Origin: Bacteroidales bacterium
Lineage (GTDB): Bacteria; Bacteroidota; Bacteroidia; Bacteroidales; UBA7960
DNA: 10,353 nt
Reading direction: 5' to 3'
Assembly: GCA_007124575.1 (NCBI GenBank)
Contig: SLEW01000284.1
Span: 1 to 10,353, forward strand
Shown: positions 1 to 7,258 of the stretch, one piece after another
How positions within the stretch are numbered: the stretch's first letter is position 1
Layout of the letters: the number at the start of each line of letters is the position of its first letter
Made by a program: the position numbers and the translations under genes
The notes under the pieces: generated by a model
Told to the model about the DNA's origin: nothing
What the model saw: only the letters and a program-made list of their open reading frames with translations
Databases searched by the model: none

Positions 1-2093
1 TAGGCGGAGCTAAGTCAGGGAAAACCACCCTTGCCGAAGCTATGTTGTTTGAGGGTGGTGTGATAAACAGAAGAGGATCAGTGGATGACAAAAATGCTGT
101 TTCCGACTACCGTGAGATAGAACTTGACCGCCAGGCATCGGTATTTTCTACCGTGCTCTATGCCGAATATGGCGGACATAAGATCAACATCATCGACACC
201 CCCGGTTTTGATGATTTTATCGGCGAGGTGACAGCCGCGCTGAAAGTTTCCGACACCGCTGTGATGCTTATCAACGCCCAAAACGGCGTAGAGGTAGGTA
301 CGGAAATCACCTGGCGCCAGGTTACAGCGCAGGATAAGCCGGTGATGTTCCTGATGAACCACCTTGAACATGAAAAAGCCAATTTCGACGAGTCGATGCG
401 CCAGTTAAAAGCGCAGTTTGGCGGCAAAACCGTTGTGGCACAATATCCCGTTAACCCTGGTATTGGATTCGATACCGTGGTAGACGTGCTGAAAATGAAA
501 ATGTATAAATTCCCTGCCGACGGAGGAAAGCCTGAAATAACTGACATCTCCGACGAAGAGAAAAATAAAGCGGAAGAATACAGAAATGCCCTCATTGAAG
601 CGGCAGCAGAAAGTGATGAGGCACTCATGGAGGCTTTCTTCGAGAATGGCTCCCTGAGTGATGAAGAGGTCGCCAAAGGCATTAAGCAGGGAATTGCTAC
701 ACGTACTATGTTTCCCGTTATGTGTATGTCGGCAAAGAACAACCAGGGCGTGGCACGTTTCATGGAAGCCGTTACAGAAAACCTGCCCGCCCCCAAAGAA
801 GTGGCTCCCGAAAAAGACACCGAAGACAATGAGCTGACCTTTGACGAAAATAAAGACGTTGTGGCATTTGTTTTTAAAACGGCAGTGGAGCCCCACCTCG
901 GCGAACTTTCCTTTTTCCGGGTATACGAGGGGACTATCGCAGAGTCCGCTGACCTTATCAACTCTAACACGGACAGCAAGGAACGTCTCTCTCAGCTTTT
1001 TGCCGTAGCCGGGAAAAACAGGCAGAAACTGGAAAAAGTGATGCCTGGAGATATCGTGGCTACCATTAAACTGAAAGATACCAAAACCAACCATACTCTA
1101 ACCGGGCCTAAAAACCAGGGTGTCAAGGTGTCGCCCATCGTATTCCCCGAACCCAAGCACCGGACGGCGGTGAAAGCAAAAAATACCAGCGACGAGGAAA
1201 AACTGGGTACCGTGCTGCGCGAGATGAACAGCATAGACCCCACCTTGCTGTTTGAACAGTCAAAAGAACTCAAGCAGATGATCCTCTCCGGCCAGGGAGA
1301 GATGCACCTCAATGTGGCCAAATGGATGCTGGAAAACATTCACAAGGTGGAGATCGAATTTTTAGCACCTAAAATTCCTTATCGCGAGACCATTACAAAA
1401 AATGCCAAAGCCACCTACCGACACAAGAAGCAGTCGGGTGGTGCAGGCCAGTTTGGTGAAGTATACATGATGATCGAACCTTATGAAGAAGGCAAGCCTA
1501 ACCAGACTGAGTATCCCGTGCGTAAGCAGGAAGTGCACGATCTTCCCTGGGGCGGAAAGCTTGTCTTCAACAATTGTATCGTAGGTGGCGCCATTGATGC
1601 GCGCTTTATGCCAGCCATCCTTAAAGGGGTGATGGAGAAGATAGAGGAGGGGCCGCTTACCGGATCTTATGCCCGCGACATCATTGTAAATATTTATGAT
1701 GGCAAGATGCACCCCGTAGACTCCAATGAGATCTCATTCAAACTCGCGGGCCGTAATGCGTTCAAGGATGCGTTTAAAAATGCCGGACCCAAGATCATGG
1801 AGCCTGTCTATGATGTGGAGGTCATGGTACCCGAAGAAAAGATGGGTGACGTGATGACAGACCTTCAGGGCCGCCGGGCCATCATCATGGGCATGGACAG
1901 CGAAGGCAACTATCAGCGCATCAAGGCTAAAGTGCCGTTGGCCGAAATGAACCGCTACTCTACCAGCTTATCGTCGATTACAAGTGGACGTGCAACATAC
2001 GGAATGAGCTTTTCCGAATATCAGCAGGTGCCCATGGATATCCAGGATCAGCTGCTGAAAGCATACGAAGAAGAACAACAGGAGGAGGAATAA
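1..2093 (+). CDS. fusA: EF-G-like translation factor (EF-G2-type paralog), 5' end cut by window edge
   Basis: This is a translational GTPase-family protein with the full EF-G domain order. The reading frame is open from the first base, and the P-loop GGAKSGKT is encoded at bases 3-26, so only a short N-terminus is missing; the ATG at 42 is internal. Numbering from that ATG, the G domain runs to about residue 245, domain II (VEPHLGELSFFRVYEGT) about 280-365, domain III (SGQGEMHLNVAKWML) about 380-465, domain IV (HKKQSGGAGQFGEV) about 470-590, and domain V to residue 683. Several G motifs depart from EF-G: switch I reads DRQASVF where EF-G has ERGITI, G3 reads DTPGF (residues 52-56) instead of DTPGH, and G4 reads NHLE (106-109) instead of NKxD. 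SAK (230-232) is kept. Canonical EF-G drives ribosomal translocation. From family knowledge, a Bacteroides EF-G paralog lacking GTPase activity supports translation in starvation; that this protein is its counterpart is inference. Confidence 0.93.
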   Translation, partial: GGAKSGKTTLAEAMLFEGGVINRRGSVDDKNAVSDYREIELDRQASVFSTVLYAEYGGHKINIIDTPGFDDFIGEVTAALKVSDTAVMLINAQNGVEVGTEITWRQVTAQDKPVMFLMNHLEHEKANFDESMRQLKAQFGGKTVVAQYPVNPGIGFDTVVDVLKMKMYKFPADGGKPEITDISDEEKNKAEEYRNALIEAAAESDEALMEAFFENGSLSDEEVAKGIKQGIATRTMFPVMCMSAKNNQGVARFMEAVTENLPAPKEVAPEKDTEDNELTFDENKDVVAFVFKTAVEPHLGELSFFRVYEGTIAESADLINSNTDSKERLSQLFAVAGKNRQKLEKVMPGDIVATIKLKDTKTNHTLTGPKNQGVKVSPIVFPEPKHRTAVKAKNTSDEEKLGTVLREMNSIDPTLLFEQSKELKQMILSGQGEMHLNVAKWMLENIHKVEIEFLAPKIPYRETITKNAKATYRHKKQSGGAGQFGEVYMMIEPYEEGKPNQTEYPVRKQEVHDLPWGGKLVFNNCIVGGAIDARFMPAILKGVMEKIEEGPLTGSYARDIIVNIYDGKMHPVDSNEISFKLAGRNAFKDAFKNAGPKIMEPVYDVEVMVPEEKMGDVMTDLQGRRAIIMGMDSEGNYQRIKAKVPLAEMNRYSTSLSSITSGRATYGMSFSEYQQVPMDIQDQLLKAYEEEQQEEE

Positions 2094-2117
2094 CCCTTCA
2101 GCGTGGTACTAAATTTT

Positions 2118-2162
2118 TAGCATTAAAAAAGCCCGGTGTGATGCCGGGCTTTTTTAATGCTA
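2118..2162. terminator. Bidirectional intrinsic terminator between convergent genes
   Basis: A perfect 19-bp inverted repeat (2118-2136 with 2144-2162) encloses a 7-nt loop. Its GC-rich core GCCCGG/CCGGGC is flanked by six A on one side and six T on the other, so both strands give a hairpin followed by a U-run. It lies 24 bases after the stop of the EF-G-like gene and can also stop minus-strand transcripts from the AbgT transporter gene. Confidence 0.9.
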
Positions 2163-2168
2163 AATCAA

Positions 2169-2428
2169 TGTGCTAATGTGTTAATGTGCTAATGTGCTAA
2201 TTAGTTGGTAATCTTTGGTTTAAGTACGTTTGTGGTTGTTCTTTGCAGGTGCAGGGGTTTTTAGTTTGTTAACATGGGGGAACGCTGGCCGAAGGCCATC
2301 CGCGTCATCCGCGTTCATCCATGTTCTCGCTCAAAAAAGATCATACTCCCCCAAAGAACAACCATATTCCCACTTAAACTACAGATTACCAATTAATTAG
2401 CACATTAGCACATTATCAAATTAGCACA
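2169..2428. repeat. 260-bp near-palindromic intergenic element
   Basis: Arms 2169-2245 and 2352-2428 are inverted copies of each other in register, by hand count about 67 of 77 positions. The outer 57 bp match at 52 positions and the 12-mer GGTTGTTCTTTG (2234-2245) is perfect. An inner pair, 2271-2285 with 2311-2325, matches at 13 of 15 positions about the same centre near 2298. At the core lies a small hairpin (TGGCC, GAA, GGCCA at 2286-2298) followed by three imperfect copies of ATCCGCGTTC (2298-2326). No open reading frame of note is present. The structure suggests a palindromic interspersed repeat or MITE-like unit, but no target-site duplication could be identified, so its mobility is unproven. 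Confidence 0.8.
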
Positions 2429-2532
2429 TTAGCACATTATCAAATTAGCACATTAGCACATTATCAAATTAGCACATTAGCACATTATCAAATTAGCACA
2501 TTAACACATTATCAAATTAGCACATTGTCAAA
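2397..2532. repeat. 24-bp tandem repeat array built from 8-bp subunits
   Basis: The unit is two copies of TTAGCACA followed by TTATCAAA. Five full units run from 2397 to 2516 (the fifth has one G-to-A change, TTAACACA at 2501), then a shortened 16-bp unit ends at 2532 with TTGTCAAA. The whole is 17 octamers in strict phase. The array overlaps the right arm of the palindrome and stops five bases before the transporter's stop codon. Four octamers in the opposite orientation (TGTGCTAA at 2169-2176, 2185-2192 and 2193-2200; variant TGTGTTAA at 2177-2184) form the outer left arm of the palindrome. Confidence 0.93.
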
Positions 2533-2537
2533 TTATC

Positions 2538-4124
2538 CTACTGGATATATATCCCTTCTCCCACGCCGATGGGCAGACCAAAGCCAAACCATACGAATAG
2601 CAGTACCAGCCACATGAAGAACAGGATGATGGCATATGGGATGAGCAGGGACACAATGGTTCCGATGCCGATGTTTTTGTTGTATTTGTGGATCCATCCC
2701 AGCAGCAGCGGGAAATAGACATACAAGGGGGTGACGCAGTTGGTAATGGAGTCACCCACGCGGTACATGAGCTGCACGAATGCCGGGCTGTAGTTAAGCT
2801 GTGCCAGCATGGGGATAAAGATGGGTGCAAAGATGGCCCATTTTGCAGAGCCGCTGCCCAGGAAGATGTTCAGTACGGCTACGATGATCATGTACATCAC
2901 AAACATCGTTGGGCCTGTGAGGCCTGTTGACTGCAGGAAGTCTGCGCCTCCGATGGCAAGGATGGTGTCGAGGTTTGACCAGCTGAACAGATTGATAAAC
3001 TGGGCTACTATCAGCATCAGCACGATATAGCCTGAGAGTTCTTTCATGCCGTGCTCCATCTGCTTCAGGATATCGTTGGGCTTTTTGATTGCCCCGGTGG
3101 CTTTTCCATAGAAATAGCCCGGGATAGCAAAGAAGAAGAACAGGATAGGGATCAACCCTCTCAGGAATGGTGAAGGCACCAGGCCGCCTGTCTCCTGGTT
3201 TCTGAGGGGTGCCGCAGATGGAACCACAAGGATGAGTATGATGATGACATAGATCAGCAATGCAAGACCGGCCTTGCGCAGTCCTTTGCGTTCTTCTGGC
3301 GTGAGCTTGCCGTCGGTTATCTGATGGTCGAAGGTGCCAATGAGTTCAAACTTGTTACATCGCGGGATGGTGTACCGGCGGGCAATAAAGGCTCCGCCAA
3401 AGGCAAGCATAAAGGTGGAGGCGATCATGAAGTACCAGTTTGCTGTAGGGCTTACTTCCACGCCACCGGGCATCTGTGAAGTGATCTCGGTACTGATGCC
3501 CGCCAGTAACACGTCGGTGCCAGCAATGAAGAAGTTTGCCGTAAAGCCCGCCGTAGCTCCTGCATATCCGGCCACAAGGCCTGCAATAGGGTGCAATCCC
3601 ATCTGGGTAAATATCAGTGCCGCGATAGGCGGTACGATCACCACGCCGGCATCTGACCCCACATTCCCGACAGCACCTATAACGAAGATCACAGGCAAAA
3701 CAATTTTCTTGGGCACGGAGAAGGCCACCGTGCGCAAGGCTACCGCCAGCAGTCCGCTTCGCTCTGCGACGGAAACACCCATCAACATGACCAGCACCAA
3801 TCCGAAAGGCGCAAAATGAGCAAAGTTGGTAACCATCTCCTCGAGGAAGCGACGTAACCCCTCTCCGCTAATGAGGTTTTCAGCTTCCACCAGGCTCCCG
3901 TCGTCAGGATGAATGGCACTTACACCCAGAAATGCTGTGAGAGCACTTAAGAGGATGATAAAAATGGTAATCCAGAGAAAAATCCAGAAAGGGTGGGGTA
4001 ACTTGTTTCCCATCACTTCGATCCAGCGCAAAAACCCTTTTGACCCGGTATCTGCAGCCTGACTCTGAACTTCATTACCTGTGGACTTCCCTGATCCGGG
4101 ACCTCCTTTTCCTTTTTCTGCCAT
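2538..4124 (-). CDS. abgT: AbgT-family transporter
   Basis: A 528-residue inner-membrane protein of the AbgT family, whose founding member imports p-aminobenzoyl-glutamate; other members, such as MtrF and YdaH, are reported to export sulfonamides and related antimetabolites. After a hydrophilic Gly/Ser/Lys-rich tail of about 30 residues comes the family-like GNKLPHPFWIF (39-49), then many hydrophobic segments (about 45-68, 105-128, 141-171, 230-248, 286-302, 322-338, 365-380, 405-422, 487-515). Residues matching those studied in MtrF are present in the same spacing: Asp204, Ser426, Trp429, Pro447, Arg455, Asp458 and Pro466 (MtrF numbering recalled from memory). Length is typical. The start is the first ATG; no Shine-Dalgarno sequence precedes it. 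The gene appears monocistronic, and no folate gene lies nearby, so substrate and direction of transport cannot be fixed. Confidence 0.92.
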   Translation of the reverse strand: MAEKGKGGPGSGKSTGNEVQSQAADTGSKGFLRWIEVMGNKLPHPFWIFLWITIFIILLSALTAFLGVSAIHPDDGSLVEAENLISGEGLRRFLEEMVTNFAHFAPFGLVLVMLMGVSVAERSGLLAVALRTVAFSVPKKIVLPVIFVIGAVGNVGSDAGVVIVPPIAALIFTQMGLHPIAGLVAGYAGATAGFTANFFIAGTDVLLAGISTEITSQMPGGVEVSPTANWYFMIASTFMLAFGGAFIARRYTIPRCNKFELIGTFDHQITDGKLTPEERKGLRKAGLALLIYVIIILILVVPSAAPLRNQETGGLVPSPFLRGLIPILFFFFAIPGYFYGKATGAIKKPNDILKQMEHGMKELSGYIVLMLIVAQFINLFSWSNLDTILAIGGADFLQSTGLTGPTMFVMYMIIVAVLNIFLGSGSAKWAIFAPIFIPMLAQLNYSPAFVQLMYRVGDSITNCVTPLYVYFPLLLGWIHKYNKNIGIGTIVSLLIPYAIILFFMWLVLLFVWFGFGLPIGVGEGIYIQ

Positions 4125-4209
4125 AACAAATATTTAATTGTAGTGAGAAAATAAATCAGTTGTTTATAATCATTTTAAATAATTGTAAATCAAATAGCTG
4201 GATGAGAGG

Positions 4210-4217
4210 CAAAAATA
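4210..4217 (-). promoter_or_regulatory. Possible Bacteroidota -7 element for the AbgT transporter gene
   Basis: On the minus strand this reads TATTTTTG, a match to the phylum's -7 consensus TAnnTTTG. It lies 85 bases upstream of the transporter's ATG in an A/T-rich leader. No well-spaced TTG at -33 is visible, so the call is weak. Confidence 0.3.
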
Positions 4218-4266
4218 ACATTTTCAATGATATTTCACAGCGGTCAGAAAGTTTTTAGGCACATAA

Positions 4267-4294
4267 AAAGCCCGGCATGATCATGCCGGGCTTT
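4267..4294 (-). terminator. Intrinsic terminator after nrdJ
   Basis: A perfect 28-bp palindrome (14-bp arms, GC-rich core GCCCGGC with GCCGGGC) begins 27 bases past the nrdJ stop. On the minus strand the stem runs into a T-run of five (three inside the stem foot, two beyond), as expected of an intrinsic terminator. On the plus strand the run is only three T, so action is likely one-way. It separates nrdJ from the AbgT transporter gene downstream. Confidence 0.87.
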
Positions 4295-4321
4295 CGTCAC
4301 ACAAAACAACATACTGAATTT

Positions 4322-6979
4322 TTATCCGCACTTGCTTTCCCCGCAGTTCGTGCAGGTTAGACATCCTTCCTGGTATATTACGGAATCTTCATGCTCGCAG
4401 TTGCTGCAGATCCTTCCTTTTGCGCGGGTTCCGTCGGGGATAAATTTTTTCAGGGCTCTGACCACGCCGTTCTTCCATGTGTGCAGTCGGTCGCTGTGCA
4501 GGTTCAGGTCTTCGATCACGTCGATCACCGAAGGCAGGGGCATTCCGTGACGAAGGATACCGGATATCAGTTTGGCATAGTTCCAGTATTCTTTATGGAA
4601 GGAGCGTGACAGGCCTTCGATGGTTACCTTGTACCCGTCTTTGTCCTGAAACTGGAAGTCATAGCGTTTTTCACCACTTTCCAGGCGGGTTTTCATAACC
4701 CAGCCCTTGTTTACGTCGGGGGGCAGATAAAACCCCTCGGCTTTCCCGGTGAAGATCTCATATGGCCGGTCGTTGAGGACGCCCACTACGGCCATCCACT
4801 TCTCGGCATCGTTGTTAAAGCGTACAATTTCTGCTTCGAGCACTTTTGGGCGTTTAGGTGCTTCGGTTTCCTTGAAAACTTTTTCGTCTTGTTTGTTTTC
4901 GTTAACAAGCACACCGGAGCGTGAGCCGTCGCGGTATACGGTTACCCCCTTACATCCGCTCTCCCATCCTGTCTGATAGATCTGGCCTACAAGCTCTTCA
5001 CTTACGTCTCCGGGCACATTCACGGTGACACTGATGGAGTGGTCGACCCATTTTTGGACGGCACCTTGCATTTTCACTTTGGAGACCCAGTCCACATCAT
5101 TGGCGGTGGCCTTATGGTAGGGTGAGCGCCGGATGATGTCCTGCAGGTCCTCTTCCTTCATATGTCTCACTTCATCCACATCATAATTATTGACTTTCAG
5201 CCAGTTGAGAAACTTGTGATGGAACACGTTATATTCTTCCCAGGTGTCACCTACCTCATCGGTAAAGTCCACACGCACATTCTGGTCATTGGGGTTTACC
5301 TTGCGGCGGCGCTTGTAGGCCACCATGAATACGGGCTCAATGCCTGAGGTGGTTTGGGTCAGGATAGAGACGCTTCCTGTGGGTGCAATGGTGAGCAGGG
5401 CGATGTTTCTGCGTCCTTTTTCCTGCATCTCTTTGTAAAGATCCGGGTCGGCTTCTTTTAGCCGCTGGACGAACGGGTTCGAAGCTTCTCTTTTGCTATC
5501 CCATACGGAGAAGGCTCCACGGTCACCGGCGAGCTTTACCGAAGAACGGTAGGCCTCTATGGCCAGTGTTTTGTGGATTTTAACGGAAAAATCATTAGCT
5601 TCCGGGGTGCCATAACGATATCCGAGGGCGGCCAGCATGTCACCTTCCGCAGTGATGCCAATGCCTGTCCGCCGGCCTTCAATGCATTTATTCCTGATCT
5701 TTTCCCACAATCTCAGCTCAACGAGCTTCACCTCTTCTTCTTCCGGGTCTGTTTTTATCTTGTTGAGAATGTTGTCGATCTTTTCCAGCTCGAGGTCAAT
5801 GATGTCATCCATGATGCGTTGTGCATGAGCCACATGCTCTTTGAAAAGGTCGAAGTCGAAGCTTGCATTTGGAGTAAATGGGTTCTTTACGTATCCATAA
5901 AGGTTAATGGCCAGCAGGCGGCAGCTGTCATAGGGGCATAGCGGGATCTCTCCGCAAGGGTTGGTAGATACGGTATTGAACCCAAGGTCACTGTAAGTGT
6001 CCGGCACTGATTCCTTGATGATGGTGTCCCAGAACAGGATTCCTGGTTCTGCTGACTTCCAGGCGTTATATACGATCTTTTTCCAGAGGTCTCGTGCTTT
6101 AATTTTCTTGACGTAGGTAGGATTTTCGGCATGGATGGGATATTGCTGCACGAAGTCGGTGTCATCGGCAACTGCCTGCATGAACTCATCCGTAATTTTT
6201 ACGCTTACATTGGCACCTGTGACCTTGCCCTGCGCCATCTTGGCGTCAATGAAACCTTCTGCGTCAGGGTGTTTAACGGAAACCGTCAGCATAAGTGCGC
6301 CCCGTCGCCCGTCTTGCGCTACCTCCCGCGTGGAGTTCGAATATCTTTCCATGAAAGGGACAAGCCCTGTAGAGGTGAGTGCGCTGTTTTTTACCGGGCT
6401 GCCCTTAGGCCGGATATGAGAAAGGTCATGTCCTACACCGCCACGGCGTTTCATGAGCTGTACCTGTTCCTCGTCGAGCTTCATGATGCCGCCGTAAGAG
6501 TCGGCAATGCCTTTGTTGCCTATGACGAAACAGTTGGAAAGGGAGCCTATCTGGAAAGGATTGCCGATGCCTGCCATCGGACTCCCCTGAGGGACGATGT
6601 AGCGAAAATCCTTGAACAGGCCAAATATCTTTTTCTCTGGCAAGGGGTTGGGATATCCCTGTTCTATGCGATATATTTCGCGCGCAAGGCGACGGTGCAT
6701 GTCATCCGGAGTAAGTTCATAAAGACTGCCCTCCGAGTCCTTAAGGGCATATTTGTTCACCCATACACTGGCAGCGAGGCTGTCGCCATCAAAATAATCC
6801 GTGGCGGCCTTCAATGCCTTATCATAATCATACCGGGCAAGCGAATGCCCAAGCGTTTCCTTTTTCTCTTCTGCCTGTTCCGGATGTAAGCGTTTGTCGA
6901 TAACCTCCTCATAGAGATTCTGTTGTTCCATTTGGCTGTCGGTAGTATTCTTATTTTTTAGTGCAGGTTTATCAGCCAT
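4322..6979 (-). CDS. nrdJ: Adenosylcobalamin-dependent ribonucleotide reductase, class II (NrdJ)
   Basis: This enzyme reduces ribonucleotides to deoxyribonucleotides in the cytoplasm, using a radical generated from adenosylcobalamin, so it needs neither oxygen nor a separate NrdB subunit. The 885-residue protein shows the active-site set: Cys150 in LSNCF, the thiyl-radical Cys342 and Glu344 in STNPCGEIPL, and the redox partner Cys353 in DSCRLLAINL. A TSCPD-like C-terminal domain (about 730-850) is followed by a cysteine-rich tail: CSNC at 858-861, CLTC at 873-876, and CTNCGESKCG ending the protein. The tail resembles the zinc-ribbon and shuttle cysteines that re-reduce the active site in this class. 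No N-terminal ATP-cone is recognisable. No nrdA or nrdB lies beside it. The start is the first ATG, with Met17 as an alternative; no Shine-Dalgarno sequence is seen. The class II call rests on the single-chain layout and tail motifs. Confidence 0.95.
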   Translation of the reverse strand: MADKPALKNKNTTDSQMEQQNLYEEVIDKRLHPEQAEEKKETLGHSLARYDYDKALKAATDYFDGDSLAASVWVNKYALKDSEGSLYELTPDDMHRRLAREIYRIEQGYPNPLPEKKIFGLFKDFRYIVPQGSPMAGIGNPFQIGSLSNCFVIGNKGIADSYGGIMKLDEEQVQLMKRRGGVGHDLSHIRPKGSPVKNSALTSTGLVPFMERYSNSTREVAQDGRRGALMLTVSVKHPDAEGFIDAKMAQGKVTGANVSVKITDEFMQAVADDTDFVQQYPIHAENPTYVKKIKARDLWKKIVYNAWKSAEPGILFWDTIIKESVPDTYSDLGFNTVSTNPCGEIPLCPYDSCRLLAINLYGYVKNPFTPNASFDFDLFKEHVAHAQRIMDDIIDLELEKIDNILNKIKTDPEEEEVKLVELRLWEKIRNKCIEGRRTGIGITAEGDMLAALGYRYGTPEANDFSVKIHKTLAIEAYRSSVKLAGDRGAFSVWDSKREASNPFVQRLKEADPDLYKEMQEKGRRNIALLTIAPTGSVSILTQTTSGIEPVFMVAYKRRRKVNPNDQNVRVDFTDEVGDTWEEYNVFHHKFLNWLKVNNYDVDEVRHMKEEDLQDIIRRSPYHKATANDVDWVSKVKMQGAVQKWVDHSISVTVNVPGDVSEELVGQIYQTGWESGCKGVTVYRDGSRSGVLVNENKQDEKVFKETEAPKRPKVLEAEIVRFNNDAEKWMAVVGVLNDRPYEIFTGKAEGFYLPPDVNKGWVMKTRLESGEKRYDFQFQDKDGYKVTIEGLSRSFHKEYWNYAKLISGILRHGMPLPSVIDVIEDLNLHSDRLHTWKNGVVRALKKFIPDGTRAKGRICSNCEHEDSVIYQEGCLTCTNCGESKCG

Positions 6980-7008
6980 AGTGTATATGTTTTTGTTGTT
7001 AGTGTCTG

Positions 7009-7022
7009 AAGGCTAGCGCCTT
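7009..7022 (-). other. Small hairpin in the nrdJ leader
   Basis: AAGGC and GCCTT form a 5-bp stem around a 4-nt loop, 30 bases upstream of the nrdJ ATG, next to the palindrome TTACGTAA (7021-7028). It could affect nrdJ translation, but it is short and may be chance. Confidence 0.3.
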
Positions 7023-7107
7023 ACGTAAAAAAGTCGAGGCGTGGTGAATTGTGAAGTAATCTCGTAACAACGAAATTAAGAAACAAAACAATGGGGAGCC
7101 TTTATAT

Positions 7108-7136
7108 GTTATTAACAAAACGCGAAAGTTATTAAC
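7108..7136 (-). promoter_or_regulatory. Paired GTTATTAAC palindromes upstream of nrdJ (candidate operator)
   Basis: The 9-bp palindrome GTTATTAAC occurs at 7108-7116 and again at 7128-7136, with centres exactly 20 bp apart, about two helical turns. The pair lies 129-157 bases upstream of the nrdJ ATG. Such spacing fits a dimeric regulator binding one face of DNA. The sequence does not match the NrdR box of other phyla. That it is an operator is inference. Confidence 0.35.
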
Positions 7137-7196
7137 GACATACAGCTAAGTCTTTGAAAGAAAAAAACTTAGCCGCATTGTTAAAAGTCTTTCGCG
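7121..7196 (-). other. Nested inverted repeats between prfB and nrdJ
   Basis: The outer arms CGCGAAAG (7121-7128) and CTTTCGCG (7189-7196) are perfect, and their inner flanks also pair partly (GTTATTAAC with GTTAAAAG). An inner pair, GCTAAGT (7145-7151) and ACTTAGC (7167-7173), closes a 15-nt loop. On the minus strand the structure starts 62 bases after the prfB stop and is followed by only four T. It may be a weak prfB terminator, a structured nrdJ leader or a protein-binding region. Confidence 0.5.
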
Positions 7197-7258
7197 AACA
7201 AATTGTTTAACGCTTTGAATATCAGTATGGTGCAAAAGTGTAAAGAAATCTGACGCAC

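Noticed and set aside
158..979. Open frame of 273 codons on the minus strand.
   Set aside because: It lies wholly antisense to the EF-G-like gene, its product is a Ser-rich low-complexity sequence with no family features, and the opposite strand is clearly coding.
2397..2532. CRISPR array.
   Set aside because: The 24-bp units are contiguous with no unique spacers, have an 8-bp inner period and no cas genes nearby. It is a simple tandem repeat.
4080..4106. Walker A-like GGPGSGKS in the N-terminal tail of the AbgT transporter.
   Set aside because: It sits in a low-complexity Gly/Ser/Lys tail of about 30 residues with no following NTPase domain, so it is a chance match.
6131..6889. Open frame of 252 codons on the plus strand.
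   Set aside because: It is antisense to the conserved catalytic half of nrdJ and shows no recognisable domain.
7145..7173. GCTAAGT/ACTTAGC hairpin alone as an intrinsic terminator of prfB.
   Set aside because: The stem is only 7 bp with a 15-nt loop, and no T-run follows on the minus strand. It was kept only as part of the nested inverted repeat.
6980..7258. Cobalamin riboswitch or NrdR boxes upstream of nrdJ.
   Set aside because: I found neither a B12-box-like core nor a pair matching the NrdR consensus on either strand. A covariance search would be decisive.
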